Position numbers and translations under genes: made by a program
The notes under the pieces: generated by a model
Databases searched by the model: none
Told to the model about the DNA's origin: nothing
What the model saw: only the letters and a program-made list of their open reading frames with translations
Source of the DNA: Papio anubis
Lineage: Eukaryota > Chordata > Mammalia > Primates > Cercopithecidae
Assembly: GCF_008728515.1 (NCBI RefSeq)
Contig: NC_044983.1
Span: 124,863,139 to 124,927,138, forward strand
Length of the DNA stretch: 64,000 nucleotides
Reading direction: 5' to 3'
In this document: in pieces, positions 32,700-43,499 of the stretch
Layout of the letters: every line of letters begins with the position of its first letter
How positions within the stretch are numbered: the stretch's first letter is position 1

Positions 32700-33590
32700 A
32701 TTTACCAAAAAGTCACTGGATATTTAAAAACCAAAAGAAAAGCCCACTGTAACCTAAATGCCCCCTGGAACCATTTCCCACGTCAGAAGGGTTGCGGCCC
32801 ATGTAGCTATGCTCATTCTGAGTGGCTGAATATCCAGGGCAAAGCTGAGAATCTGCAGAATGCTAAACAGTCAGTCACCCACTGGGAAAGAAGCCGTACA
32901 ACCCTGAGTCATGTGGGAGATGTGCAAATTCTGGCCAGCAGAAATAGCAGCATCAGATAATGCCCCAAGGCTTGCTCTACAATGGAGTTTATTATTATTC
33001 ATGTGAACGAAGTGGGAGAAGTACTGTCATCTCTTCCTGTGGTTTACTGAATTTTCATTGACAAAAAAATAAGAACACTTTTGTTTGCCAACACACTGCC
33101 CTTTGCCGGCCAGCTATGGCCTAGCCATGTGAAGTTGCACTTCATGTTTCAATGCAGCAAATCTCCCCAATGAGAGAAAAGGTCACTTCCTCCATCATAC
33201 TCCCCTGACCACTACCTCTGCCAGATCCTGTCATGTGCTAGAGAGAGAAGACAAGGCAAAAACAGACCAGCCAGCAGAAAAACCACTTCTCAATCCTACC
33301 AGCTTCCGAATCCAGAATGCAAAACCAGAGTCCAATGGTGTCACCAGCCTCTGTGGTCAAGCCCTACCTCTGGTTATGATTCATGAACAGGGTCAGCGTG
33401 AGAAGTCTTCTTACACGAGGTCATGAAACAGCCATGTTGGAGGTACAGCAGTGGTGTCTCGGTGGCATTATCTCAAAGCCTATCTATCTGTAAACATTCT
33501 TTCTTCAAATAACAAGCGCAGTAGTAAAATTACAGCTTTCCTTAATTACAATCACATTCTTAGCTTATCCCCTGATCACCTCAATTGAAT
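32700..33590. other. Non-repetitive block
   Basis: No interspersed repeat recognised between the GT tract and 33590. 33085-33480 is the most complex part (gccggccagctatggcctag). The 63-residue frame at 33235 starts at CTA/ATG-poor sequence and shows no domain. Candidate conserved non-coding sequence. Confidence 0.4.
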
Positions 33591-33594
33591 TTGG

Positions 33595-33700
33595 ACTCCC
33601 TCCTCCAAATGAGAAGATTGAGGTCCACAGGGGTCGGTGATCTTCCTGGTATCACCCAGTTAAGAAATGCTGAAGCCATATCTACAACCAAGAGGAAAAA
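33595..33700 (-). repeat. MIR-like fragment
   Basis: Reads gagaagattgaggtccacag then tatcacccagttaagaaatg, like the antisense MIR core. Confidence 0.5.
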
Positions 33701-33873
33701 AGCCTAGTCTGGAAATATGGATTTTAAAACACTGTTGAACTGAAATGCATAGGGAATGTCAAGCACAAAGCAGGGCTTAGAGTAGCCATGCAAAAATTAT
33801 TTCCTTTCCTCCTGTAGCAAAGTAAAACACCCTGGCTAACATGATTCTACATGTTCTAACTGTGGTGATTCTA

Positions 33874-34518
33874 GTAAACTAGTACAGCCACTTAGGAAAA
33901 CAGTGTGGAGGTTCCTTAAAGAACTAAAAGTAGAACTACCATTTGATCCAGCAATCCCACTACTGGCTATCTACACAGAGGAAAAGAAGTCTTTATACAA
34001 AAAAGATACTTGCACATGCATGTTTATAGCAGCACAATCCACAATTGCAAAATCGTGGAACCAACACAAATGCCCATTAATCAATGAGTGGCTAAAGAAA
34101 CTATGATATACATATATATATATATATGAATGATGGAATACAACTCAGCTATAAAAATGAATGAATTAACAGCATTTGCAGCAACCTGGATGAGATTGGA
34201 GTCTATTATCCTAAGTGAAGTAACTCAGAAATGGAAAACCAAACATCGTATGTTCTCACTGATATGCGGGAGCTAAGCTATGAGGACACAAAGCCATAAG
34301 AATGATACAATGGACTTTGGGGACTTGGGGGGAAGGATGGGAGGGGGCGAGGGATAAAAGACTACAAATAGGGTGGGTGCAGTATATACTGCTCGGGTGA
34401 TGGGTGCACCAAAATCTCACAAATCACCACTAAAGAATTTACTCATTTAACCAAATACCACCTTTAACCCAAAAACTTATGGAAAAATTAAATAAAATAT
34501 TTAACAAAAATAATAGCA
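33874..34518 (+). mobile_element. 5'-truncated primate L1 (L1PA8-16/L1PB-like)
   Basis: This 645-bp copy holds the end of ORF2 and the 3' UTR. Seen are acagtgtggaggttcctta, catttgatccagcaatccca, then the 3' UTR block gatgggtgcaccaaaatctc and an A-rich end. Target duplications are gtggtgattcta (33862-33873) and gtagtgattcta (34519-34530). An AT run at 34108-34127 has grown inside it. The ORF2 remnant MWRFLKELKVELPFDPAIPLL is in frame for 67 residues but is only a terminal piece. Confidence 0.93.
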
Positions 34519-34530
34519 GTAGTGATTCTA

Positions 34531-34880
34531 CACCAAGGCCCTTTTTTCAGCAAAATTCTTTATCCCCCATACAAGATGATGATAACCATAACAACAATAA
34601 TACTACTGCTACAATAATAATGCTTATCACTCTTTATAGAACTGCCAGAGAATGACATCTGCCCAGATGTCATCTCTCCACCCACACTGACAACCAGAAA
34701 CACAGTGAACGAGTATCCCCCAAGCTGGGGCCAGATCCCATGTGACAAGGGTAGGGTGACCACATAATTTGTCACTGAAACCAGGACAGAACAAATCTTT
34801 CAGAATAAAAGTGGGTGCTGTGAATTTCTCTGGGATGATGTAGATACATCAAGACTGTCAAGTTCTCACCGTGCTAGAGT
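34531..34880. other. No feature recognised
   Basis: Includes an ataataatac-type A/T-rich run around 34570-34625; otherwise nothing nameable. Confidence 0.4.
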
Positions 34881-34884
34881 CTTA

Positions 34885-35005
34885 TCTTTATGTGACTTCC
34901 TTTTACAGACAAGGAAAGGTCATTCAGGGAGATGTTATAATTTGCCTGGAGGACTCAAGCCCAGGACAACTATGACTTGATTCTAGAATCCCGCTCTTTT
35001 TATCA
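34885..35005 (-). repeat. MIR fragment
   Basis: Reads ccttttacagacaaggaaag and caagcccaggacaactatga, antisense MIR. Confidence 0.55.
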
Positions 35006-35920
35006 ATAGAAATGTGGACCCCAGGGACCCCATTGTGGATCTCAGTCCCCTTCCCACTGGCTGTACTTGTCTTTAATAAGATGAGAGTAGCATCCATCTA
35101 AGAGGGAGGGCTTTCCCTGACCTCACGTCTCATTCTGAGAGGTACCTAACTCCATTGACTTAAATATTTAATAGCAAGCCTTAAGTAAAGAATTGATCCT
35201 TATTTCATACCAAGCCTAGAAAAAAAAAAATGCCCATTTCCTTCTCCGCTATCACACGAGCCTCTGAGTATCTCCACTGAATTTCCTCTTGCTTTATTTG
35301 TACAAGCTTTTTTTCTACTGGTTAGTTTCTTCTTGTTGGGAAATGCGGGGAGGAGATTACCACCTACCCCTGGGACTGCCAAGCCGGAAGAGCCTTCCCA
35401 GTGGGTGTCTCTCAGAGGAAAGAAGAACAGATGTGTGACCTGAAATGAACTGGGTTTGGGGTGAAAGCCTCAGGTGTCGCTGGCACCTGCTGCCTGCAAA
35501 CAGTACCTGTGAGCTGCTGTTGCCCAGTGAACAGATGTCACAGGGAGATTCTGTAGGTCACTAAATGTTCATAGACTGATCAGATTAGGAGACATCCTGT
35601 AAGGTATCTCACCTGACTTGAGGTGGTCAAGACCCTGAGATGCCCTAGAAATGAAAGACAGTAGTCCATGAGCTGTGTTCCATATTTCCAAAAGCTAAAG
35701 ATTTTATTTCCTCTTAGTGCATTTGTTTATTTTGCAACTGTTTCCCCAATTATTGTGTGTAACTTTCATGATTACATTTGTTTACAATTATTAATCAAAA
35801 TAAAATCCTATTTTTATGCATGATAAGACATGATAAGCTAATTAAAATGTCTTGTTCGTTAATAATTTGTGGAGCAAAATGAGAATTCAATGCTCATAGA
35901 AGAAGATGCACAAACCCATT
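35006..35920. other. Mostly non-repetitive
   Basis: A weak sense L2-like part may cover 35030-35180 (gagggctttccctgacctca). The rest, including 35200-35700, shows no repeat. Confidence 0.4.
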
Positions 35921-35924
35921 CTCT

Positions 35925-36385
35925 AACACAAATCAGGTTATGATACTCCACTGTATCAAACTACAATGAATTCTCATGCCACTTAGAATAAAATTCTAAT
36001 GCCTCAGCATTCGCCTAAAAGGCCCAACATAATCTAGCCCCCACCAACCTTTTTGATTGCACTTTCTGCCATGAACCTCCTGACCCACCACGGTTGGTTT
36101 CTAGAATATGCCTCAGGGCCTTTGCACAGTTGTTCCCTCTGCCTGGAACACTCTGCCCTCCTGTCTGCACAGGGCCATTTCCTTTATCCACCCAAATCTC
36201 AGCTCAAATGCAACCTCCTCAGTGAGGCCTTCACCGACCACCTGATCCAAATTAGCACTTTCCCCACACTCCCACTGTTGATCTCTAGCACAACATCCAT
36301 CTTGTCCTCTTGGTGATATATATTACTACCTGAAATAACTTTGCTCTTTTATTTGTTCCAAACTGTTAAGGGGTACATTCTCTTA
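35925..36385 (+). repeat. L2 LINE segment
   Basis: Well-preserved sense L2: cttagaataaaattctaatg, aggcccaacataatctagcc, tcagggcctttgcacagttg, ttccctctgcctggaacact, ctcagctcaaatgcaacctc and gaggccttcaccgaccacct. The 87-residue open frame inside is an L2 read-through. Confidence 0.92.
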
Positions 36386-36727
36386 AAAGATACAGTGGCT
36401 TGTGCCTGTAATCCCAGCATTTCGGGAGGCCGAGGCAGACTTGGGCAGCTCCTGGGCTCAAGCAGATGGATCGCTTGAGCCCAGGAATTCAAGACCTGCC
36501 CGGGCAACAAAGCAAAACCCTGTCTCTACAAAAAATAAAAAATTAGCTGTGCATAGTGGTGCATGTCCATAATTTCAGCAACTTGGGAGGCTGAGGTGGG
36601 AGGATTGCTTGAGCCCAGTAAGTTGAGGCTGCAGTGAGCCATGATCGTGCACTCCAGTCTGGGTGACAGAGTGAGATCCTGTCTCAAATAAATAAATAAA
36701 TAAATATATATATATATATATATATAA
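36386..36727 (+). mobile_element. AluJ SINE with an internal foldback insertion
   Basis: AluJ features are tggatcgcttgagcccagga and agtgagccatgatcgtgcac. The extreme 5' bases are missing. About 27 extra bases near 36440-36466 are not in the Alu consensus and include an inverted copy of Alu bases. The tail is (AAAT)n then (AT)n. Confidence 0.92.
36451..36485. repeat. 13-bp perfect inverted repeat within AluJ
   Basis: Arms cctgggctcaagc (36451-36463) and gcttgagcccagg (36473-36485) pair exactly across a 9-base loop. Confidence 0.97.
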
Positions 36728-36779
36728 AAGAGCTATAGTTATGACCCTCATGCACATATAAGATGAATATATATCAAAG

Positions 36780-36985
36780 ATTTTTTTAAATAACTCACCA
36801 CAAAAAGGAGAACTATGTGAGCTAATGCATTTGTTAATTAGCTAGATTTAACTATTCCACTATATATATGTATCATATATATGATATATAGTGTGTGCAC
36901 ATGTATTTCAGCACATCATGTTGTACACGATACATACATACAATTTTATCTGTCAATTTAAATTTAATTTCATAAATAAATAACT
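36780..36985 (+). mobile_element. L1M 3' UTR fragment (L1MA/L1MB-like)
   Basis: Reads actatgtgagctaatgcatt, tgttaattagctagattta, ctattccac, then catcatgttgtacacgatac and acaattttatctgtcaattt, the 3' end of this L1 group. Confidence 0.8.
36858..36893. repeat. AT-rich quasi-palindrome
   Basis: The arms cactatatat (36858-36867) and atatatagtg (36884-36893) are complementary; the middle is also mostly AT dinucleotides. It is in the L1M fragment. Confidence 0.85.
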
Positions 36986-36989
36986 TCAT

Positions 36990-37715
36990 AAAAGATTTTA
37001 TTAGCTCGATCATTAATGAGGTAGCCAGTGAGATGTTACAACCAGTGCCATACGTGGATATTCAGATGAACAATGTTAAAATAAATTTACAAACCCATGC
37101 AAACTGGCAAAAATGTTCAATATCCACAAGGTGATAATCAATTGCATTCTACCAGGTGCAGTGTGCCTTTCTATGGATAGGAATTAATTGCCTTATTACC
37201 AGTTTTCTACAAGTTAACTTTTATCTCAACAGCTATAAAATAGCCAAGTGGAAGGCAAAGACTCACATCCCTATAGTACCAGATAATCTCCAGCTGCTCC
37301 AGATTCACTGACAGAATATTCAGTAATCTCTTTTGCTCATTTCAAAATCATCCACGATTGTTTACATATTACTGTCTGAAAGTATCTTGTTCCTTTACCT
37401 ACTCCTTTCCTAATAGCCCTGTTCTGGAATGTAAGCTTCATGAAAGCAGAGACTGCCTGCCTTATTCACCAGTTTCTCCAAAGCCCAAAACTATGACCAA
37501 TTTCTACTAGATGCTTGGGAATATTTGCTGAATAAGTTGGTGACCAATAACAGCATGAAAGAAAAAAAAAGTCACACTCACAATAAAAATGCAAAATAAA
37601 ATAAGACAGCCACATCTTTCTTTTCATATTGCCAAAGGGTCATAAAAGGCCCCATCAAGTTCTGCTGAGTGTACAAAGGACATCTCCAGGGTTGTCAGTT
37701 ATCAGCTCAGCACGA
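36990..37715. other. Mostly unrecognised
   Basis: Possible weak sense L2 around 37330-37540 (ttctggaatgtaagcttcat, gaaagcagagactgcctgcc). Rest unassigned. Confidence 0.4.
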
Positions 37716-37719
37716 TCAC

Positions 37720-38122
37720 CCCTCACTTCTAAGGCAGGAACTGCATTTCCCAGAATCCCCTGCCTGTGTGACTCAGAGTTAGAGTTTGCCAATGGGAATA
37801 ACTCACAGGAGATTTGGAAGGCAGAAGCGATGCGAAGCCAGAGATCCTAGTGGCGAGAGACAGTGGCATTTTAGACCTTTCCATGCATTCCAACTTTACA
37901 ATCATGTTGACCCCTCGTGACAGCTTCTCAGATGTCTCTGCCAGCTCCAACTCTACCAGCTCCAGTGTTCTAGGCTGAAGTGCTTCTGGATAAAGCCTTC
38001 TGGACCTTCATTTCCCTACTCTTCCCATACTTATGTAAAGCCCTAATTTCTGTATTAAACTGTTTTCCCTAAAAAACTTGTAGTGGTTCTATTTTCTTCA
38101 CCAAACTCAAACTAATACAGAA
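37720..38122 (+). repeat. LTR-like old repeat, family unclear
   Basis: Starts near actgcatttcccagaatccc and ends near gtggttctattttcttcacc, aaactcaaactaatacag. The end resembles ERVL-type LTR ends; the front resembles common old mammalian repeats. Named only as LTR-like. Confidence 0.45.
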
Positions 38123-38124
38123 GA

Positions 38125-38555
38125 GATTTCATACACTGCTGGGATAAAAGCCTTCCCATTTCAATCAGCTTTCAACAACTATTAAGTAGTTACACGTCTT
38201 GGAGAGCAATTTGATAATAGTCAGGCAAGAGTTTACAATCTTTGACCCAGTAACCCACTTCTAAGAATTAGTCTGTTCTAAGGAAGTAATGATTTATCCA
38301 GACAAAGATCCAAGTTTATGAAAAAGGATGTTAATAAAAGCAAAAGTAATACTTTCTTTCCAGGGAGGTAGTTTAAAAGTTAATGCATATCCATAAGATA
38401 TAACATTATGTAGTTTATATGAATCATGTTGTTTTTTTAAATTATTTTATGATATGGCAAAATTACCACTATTAAAGTTGAGTGAAAGTACAAGATATCA
38501 AATCATATATAAAATAATTTAATTTGCCAAAATAAAATAAAATGCACACTATGCT
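38125..38555 (+). mobile_element. L1M ORF2/3' UTR fragment
   Basis: Reads tggagagcaatttgataata, tctttgacccagtaacccac and aggaagtaatgatttatcca, then the decayed 3' part. Antique L1 (L1MC-L1M5 range). Confidence 0.65.
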
Positions 38556-38730
38556 CCACTGTATATTACCTGTGTGACTTTGTAGATGTCAGTTAACTTT
38601 TGAACATCACTTTCTACAGCTGTCAAATAGAGATCATAATACTTGCCATGCCTTTCCTAAAGAGTCAAATGAGATAAGTTCTTTATCTGAAGCACCAGAC
38701 TAATGTAAAAGGATCTTACAAACTTCATTC
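38556..38730 (+). repeat. MIR SINE
   Basis: Reads acctgtgtgactttgtagat, agagatcataatacttgcca and gagtcaaatgagataagttc. Confidence 0.65.
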
Positions 38731-38744
38731 TCATTACCAGCAGG

Positions 38745-38990
38745 GAGTGCCTTATAGTGATTAGAAGCAAGCCCTCTGGAGCCAGCTGTTACAGTTCAAA
38801 TCCTGGCTTGGCCACTTACTAAGAGTAACACATTAGGGAAGGCACTTAGCCTATCTCTGCCTCAGTTTCTCCATCTGAAAAATACACATAAAGCTATTAT
38901 TAGTTCATATTATTATTGTTATTATAAGAACTAAATTAGTGCCATGTTTAGGACTTAGTACATGGTAAGAGTTAAATTAATGATATATTT
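38745..38990 (+). repeat. MIR SINE with preserved tRNA-like head
   Basis: Nearly complete: cttatagtgattagaagcaa, cctctggagccagctgttac, a B-box-like gttcaaatcc at about 38795, then ctgcctcagtttctccatct and the 3' tail. It follows another sense MIR. Confidence 0.9.
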
Positions 38991-39004
38991 TCCTCCAAAT
39001 TACT

Positions 39005-39195
39005 CAACATATTCATTCTATAATTATTTATGGAGCATTCATTGTGTGTTTTAGACTGGGAGGTTGCAGAAACATTTAATAAAGGATCCCTTACTCTCAG
39101 AATTCACCATCAAGAGGGAGAAGGGCTAAGTACATGATCATTACAATAGAATAAGGACAACAATCTGCATCATAGAGCTGCTTCTAGGATTCACA
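39005..39195 (-). repeat. L2 3'-end fragment
   Basis: Reads attatttatggagcattcat, ctcagaattcaccatcaaga and gggagaagggctaagtacat. Confidence 0.6.
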
Positions 39196-39309
39196 GGTGA
39201 AAATACATGTAAAGTATCATATCTGAGATCAAGTAGAAAAGAATAGTACCCCTTTGATGAGATAATTGTATTTCCACAAGACTAAGTTGTCCAGCATCAC
39301 CCAGTTAAT

Positions 39310-39505
39310 TTGCATTTTACATACTTGATCTCCTTAGATCTTTACATCAACACTATATAGTAAACATTATCATCCCAACTTTACCACTCAAGTAAAGTTT
39401 ACTTTACTAAAGCTCACTAACGTTATAATTTTCCCAGGGGCACACGGCTAGAAAATGGAGGAGTAGGAACTTTAACCAAGGTCAGGCTAACTCCTCCTAG
39501 AACAT
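39310..39505 (-). repeat. MIR SINE
   Basis: Reads tagtaaacattatcatccca, cccaggggcacacggctaga and aggagtaggaactttaacca. Confidence 0.7.
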
Positions 39506-39584
39506 TTTCTATTGGACCATAAGCCATACAAATGTTTAATTTCACCTTTGGTAACATTGCGATTCACTGCACTATCCCTGACCT

Positions 39585-39720
39585 TCACATCCTGAGATCT
39601 TTTCCCCCTACACTTCAGGGACAAACTCTTAAGCATTATTTCTGTATCACCCAGTACCTGGTATAGTGTCTACCTACTAAGGAACCCCAATAAATCAGTG
39701 TCAAATGAATGAAGAAAATG
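39585..39720 (+). repeat. L2 3'-end fragment
   Basis: Reads gggacaaactcttaagcatt, acccagtacctggtatagtg and aatgaatgaag near the end. Confidence 0.65.
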
Positions 39721-40270
39721 CATGTAAGTACAGGTCAATGAAGGAAAGATAGAACCATTGTCTCCTATCAAGGATTTATTTAAACAGAAAGAATAAAAGT
39801 TCAGATAACTAGCCATGAAAACAGTAACCACTCAGCTTCCAGCAAACTGCTCCCTGATGAGTCTCCCATCAACTTCGGTCAACAGTGCAATCCCACGGCA
39901 CATTAAGTGGAGAATTTGATCCAAAAGAAACACTGTCAGTAGGCACATATGCAATTGTTCTGATTAAATACAGCCTGCCAGAATTAAAACACCATAGGCT
40001 GTTTGCAGAACTCCTTAGTTTTAACGAGATAAATCCCATTTTAGTAGCAAAGATACAATGTATTCATCAGGCCCCATGAAGTGACAAATGTAAGTGACAA
40101 ATGTAACTAGTCTATGATATAGTGTGCTAATCTGAACTTAGTTGTGGAAATTACAAGATGATCAATTAACGCTGCCCAACTTAATTCCTTGAAGCATCAC
40201 TTGGTGGACTGAGGTAGGCAGCTACCGTGTCAGCCTTTAGAGACCAATTTATCTCACCAACATTCCAACT
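39721..40270. other. No feature recognised
   Basis: The phrase aagtgacaaatgt is duplicated at 40078-40105. No repeat family was recognised. Confidence 0.4.
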
Positions 40271-40274
40271 AAAA

Positions 40275-40500
40275 GGAAACTAACATTTGTTAGCTGCTGA
40301 TTATGCGTCAGGCTCTAAGCACAAGCATTTGCATCAACCATCTCCCACTCTCCCACTAGTGACCATATTACCCCAGAATTGTACAGATGTGCAAATCGAG
40401 GCTCAGAGATGCTAAACAACTTGCTGTAACACACATCTGTTATGTAGCAAAGCTTGGATTTGAACCCGGACTTGTCTGGTTTCAAAGGCATTGGTGTTGG
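40275..40500 (-). repeat. MIR SINE (left of a head-to-head pair)
   Basis: Reads gattatgcgtcaggctctaa, aatcgaggctcagagatgct, aacaacttgctgtaacacac and ggatttgaacccggacttgt. Confidence 0.85.
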
Positions 40501-40511
40501 TGCGACAAGAA

Positions 40512-40690
40512 GAGGTAGGCCTGTCTGCGTTCAAATCCTGGCTCCTACACATATTAGGATGTACCTTTGGCAAATGTCTTAAATTTCCCCATCCTTAGTT
40601 TCATCTGCCAAATGGATACCATATTTGTACCAATTTCATAAAATGAGTGTGAAAACTAAGTGAGACTGCAGACAGAACAAAGGGGAGTTG
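40512..40690 (+). repeat. MIR SINE (right of a head-to-head pair)
   Basis: Reads ctgcgttcaaatcctggctc, ccatccttagtttcatctgc and aaatggataccatatttgta. The tRNA-derived heads of the two MIRs face each other. Confidence 0.8.
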
Positions 40691-40769
40691 TTAATTGTTC
40701 ACTCACAGAATGTTGCACATACCTCTGCAGGGTCAAAAGAAATGAGCGAGGACAGTCCAGAGGGTTCCA

Positions 40770-40990
40770 CGTGTTTAGATGAGGTCACGCAGATAGTAAG
40801 TGCCAGGCTAGGACTGAACACATCGCAGGATCTGTTAAACATTCAACCAAATGCCCACATACTTCCATGTTATCTTCACTGATCCTCATAACTAACCAGG
40901 TAGGTAGGGAGCCTAGGTAGAATGCCCTAAGTTGGGAGGCTGAGCTCAGAGTAGCGAGGCACTCACCCATTGAAACAAAGGCAAGCATAA
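40770..40990 (-). repeat. MIR fragment(s), antisense
   Basis: Reads agatgaggtcacgcagatag, taagtgccaggctaggactg, then a second MIR-like part, gatcctcataactaaccagg, and gaggctgagctcagagtagc. The order suggests two pieces or a rearranged copy. Confidence 0.6.
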
Positions 40991-41059
40991 TCTTCCCTCA
41001 CCTCACAATGTCTGTGGCACTAGAGCTCGTGAATCATCTTCTTAGTTAAGATAATTTGG

Positions 41060-41345
41060 GTCCAAACCCCAGCCTGCAGCTTATTAACTGTAAGACCGAG
41101 GTCCCTCATCTGTAAGACAGGGACAGCAATAGTTCCTACCTCATGGTGGTGTTATTTAAGTGTTAGGACTGGGTCTGTCATTCTTTAACCTTTCTATGGC
41201 CAAGTTTTATTATCTCTATATCAGAATAACAACTATCCCCACCTTCTATAATTGTTGTGAATGTTAAATTATTTAATCCATACAAAGTGTTCAGTGTGGT
41301 GCCAGGATGTATGTTGAAAGCACTCAGTAAATGTCATTTGTCTTC
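41060..41345 (+). repeat. Two MIR pieces in series
   Basis: First copy: ccaaaccccagcctgcagct, ccctcatctgtaagacaggg, cctacctcatggtggtgtta. Second: tatggccaagttttattatc, atccccaccttctataattg and gaaagcactcagtaaatgtc. Confidence 0.75.
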
Positions 41346-41426
41346 ATTTAGTAGTGGTAGTGATGGTAGTTGAGGTAGTAAACTATCAAGGTACAAATAC
41401 CTTGGTAAAAATAATCCTCCCTAAAT

Positions 41427-41559
41427 AGCTAATGCATGCAGGGCTTAATATCTAGGTGGTGGGCTGATAGGTACAGTAAACCACCATGGCACCATTTACC
41501 TGTATAACAAACCTGCACATCCTGCACATGTATCCCAGAACTTAAAATAAAATTTTTTA
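41427..41559 (+). mobile_element. Very short 5'-truncated L1 tail (133 bp)
   Basis: Holds only the last L1 3' UTR bases: gtaaaccaccatggcaccat, aacaaacctgcacatcctgc and cagaacttaaaataaaattt. Target duplications are aatcctccctaaat (41413-41426) and aattctccctagat (41560-41573), two mismatches. Confidence 0.88.
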
Positions 41560-41615
41560 AATTCTCCCTAGATTGTTATCAGACCTTCACACCTTAACCT
41601 GAATGGATTTTTTAT

Positions 41616-41635
41616 TTGGTTGGTTGGTTGGTTGG
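41616..41635. repeat. (TTGG)n microsatellite
   Basis: Five tandem TTGG units. Confidence 0.9.
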
Positions 41636-41639
41636 ATTT

Positions 41640-42155
41640 CTTTCCTAAGAAATTTACTTGTTTATTCCCAGAAAGTAGAATAAAGTCATAATTCTACTAA
41701 TTACCCCCAATAATGGAGAGGGTCTATCTTGCTAAGGCTGTAGAAAGGCAAATTTAAGCTGCTCAGAGCTGCTGAGAATGAAATGGAATGATGCATGAAA
41801 AGATCATGGTGGTGGTTGGGATGCACCACTGCTTCCTGGCACTACACAGACTAACCAAGTGTTCTAGGAGATTCCGTCAGGTGACATGAAGGTTTTCCCA
41901 CTCTTAACACTCTTCATGTGAAACACCGTTTGTCTGCATGTTCGTTCGTACCTTGATTTTAAGTGGTGGTTTAAAAGCAGCAATTCTTGGACAGCAGTGC
42001 CCCCTAATGATCCCATTTAATTTAAGACATTAGGGGTCCAAATGATGCTCAAATAACTCACCCACAGTTAACTCGGATATACTTTAGTGCGTTTCAGCTC
42101 TGTAGCCAGCTATGTTCTAGGTGCTGCTGGGAAAGCAACAGTTCAGAAAATTTAC
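41640..42155. other. Mostly unrecognised
   Basis: Possible antisense L2 tail at 42085-42155 (ttctaggtgctgctgggaaa). The rest is non-repetitive. Confidence 0.4.
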
Positions 42156-42157
42156 GA

Positions 42158-42546
42158 TAAGGCTTAAATGTGCCTTCCAAAGTTCATGTGTTGGAAACTT
42201 AATCCCCAGTGCAGCAGTGTTGACAGGTAGAACCCTTAAGAGATGATTAGCTCATTAGGGCTCTGCCCTTACAAATGGATTAATGGTGTTATCGTGGGAG
42301 AGTGTTATCAATAGAATGGGTTCTAATAAAATGATGATTTTCTCTTTTCCTTTCTCTCACATGCACATGCTCTCTTGCCCTTCCACCTTTCTCCCTGGGA
42401 TGACACAGCACAAAGGCCCTCACCAGATGCCAGGGTTATGTTCATGGATTTCCAAGCCTGAACCATGAGCAAAGGGACTCTCATTGTTTGTAAATTACCC
42501 AGTCTATGATATTCTGTCAGAGCAGCAAAAAACATACTAGGACAAT
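42158..42546 (+). mobile_element. MST-type LTR (ERVL-MaLR, MSTA/MSTB-like)
   Basis: Reads aaagttcatgtgttggaaac, ttaatccccagtgcagcagt, ggattaatggtgttatcgtg, ctctcttgcccttccacctt and acccagtctatgatattctg. No internal region is attached, so it is a solo LTR. Confidence 0.92.
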
Positions 42547-42604
42547 CTACCTCCTGGGAGCTGTTTAAAGAGCTAACTCCCGCCTGCATCTTTAGCAGCA
42601 GCAC

Positions 42605-43058
42605 ATATACCTCTCATTCTGACTCTCTGTGCTCTGCCGCATTGACCTGCTTTTTGTCACTTGCAACAACCTCTCCCCTGACTCCAGAGTCTGCAGATTT
42701 TGTTCCTCTTCCTGATTGGCTCTCTTGCCTCTCTCCCCCACCCTTTACTACTTACCTCACTATTGCCACTCATCTTTCAGGTCTTGGCACAAATGTCACA
42801 CAGAAATGTCTTACCCTACTCCCCACGGAAGGACACAGTCTCCTGTTATATGAGTTTATCTCACCCTTCATTGTTTCTTGCAGGCCCTATCACAACTACA
42901 ACAAAACTATTATATGGGCCATTGGGTGTATCATGCCTATCTCAGCACTCACCTAACTGCAAGCTCCATGAGGACAAACTCACCTCTGTATCCCTAGCAC
43001 CTAACACAGCACTGGAATGTGGTTGCCACTCATTAAAAATGGGTTTACTTAATTCAGA
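42605..43058 (+). repeat. L2 LINE segment
   Basis: Reads caggtcttggcacaaatgtc, taactgcaagctccatgagg, cctctgtatccctagcacct and aacacagcactggaatgtgg. The 131-residue frame here is L2 read-through. Confidence 0.8.
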
Positions 43059-43179
43059 AATTACAGAGGGGTGTGACATATTGGGGTGTGGCTGAGTTCA
43101 CTTTTGTTTTTGTTTTATTTCTTAGAAGAGGAATAGTGGTAGATTAAATTCCTTAAGGCAACCTGGCATTTAAAAAATC

Positions 43180-43485
43180 AAAATGCCCGTTTACTTTTTT
43201 AAAAATAAATACATTTGACGTTTACAACATGATGTTATGGGATACATATAGGTAGGAAAATTGTTACTACAGTGAAGCAAATTAGCATATCTATCAACTC
43301 AGATCATTACTTTCTTGCGACAAGAGCGGCTAAAATCTAATTATTTAGCAAATATCATCAGTAATACAACTTTGTTACTATAGTCCTCATGTTATACAAT
43401 GACATCTCTAGACTTGTTGATCCTACATGACTGCTTTGTATTTATTTTTAAAATATCTTTTTAAAATAAATTTATTCCTTCACTT
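43180..43485 (-). mobile_element. L1M 3' UTR fragment, antisense
   Basis: Reads gaagcaaattagcatatcta, cttgcgacaagagcggctaa and gttactatagtcctcatgtt. The reverse complement matches the L1MA/L1MB tail found in sense at 54000-54260. Confidence 0.8.
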
Positions 43486-43499
43486 TGAATCTTTTTAAG

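Noticed and set aside
36053..36316. 87-codon open frame with a protein-like look
   Set aside because: It lies wholly in a well-preserved L2 3' region (cagggcctttgcacag and neighbours).
38745..38810. Possible tRNA gene with a B-box-like sequence
   Set aside because: It is the tRNA-derived head of a MIR; the cloverleaf is not complete and the MIR body follows directly.
42590..42620. Possible U6 snRNA fragment (agcagcacatatac)
   Set aside because: Only about 14 bases match the U6 5' region; the next bases do not continue it.
42700..43095. 131-codon open frame
   Set aside because: It reads through a sense L2 fragment, whose 3' region is naturally poor in stops in this frame.
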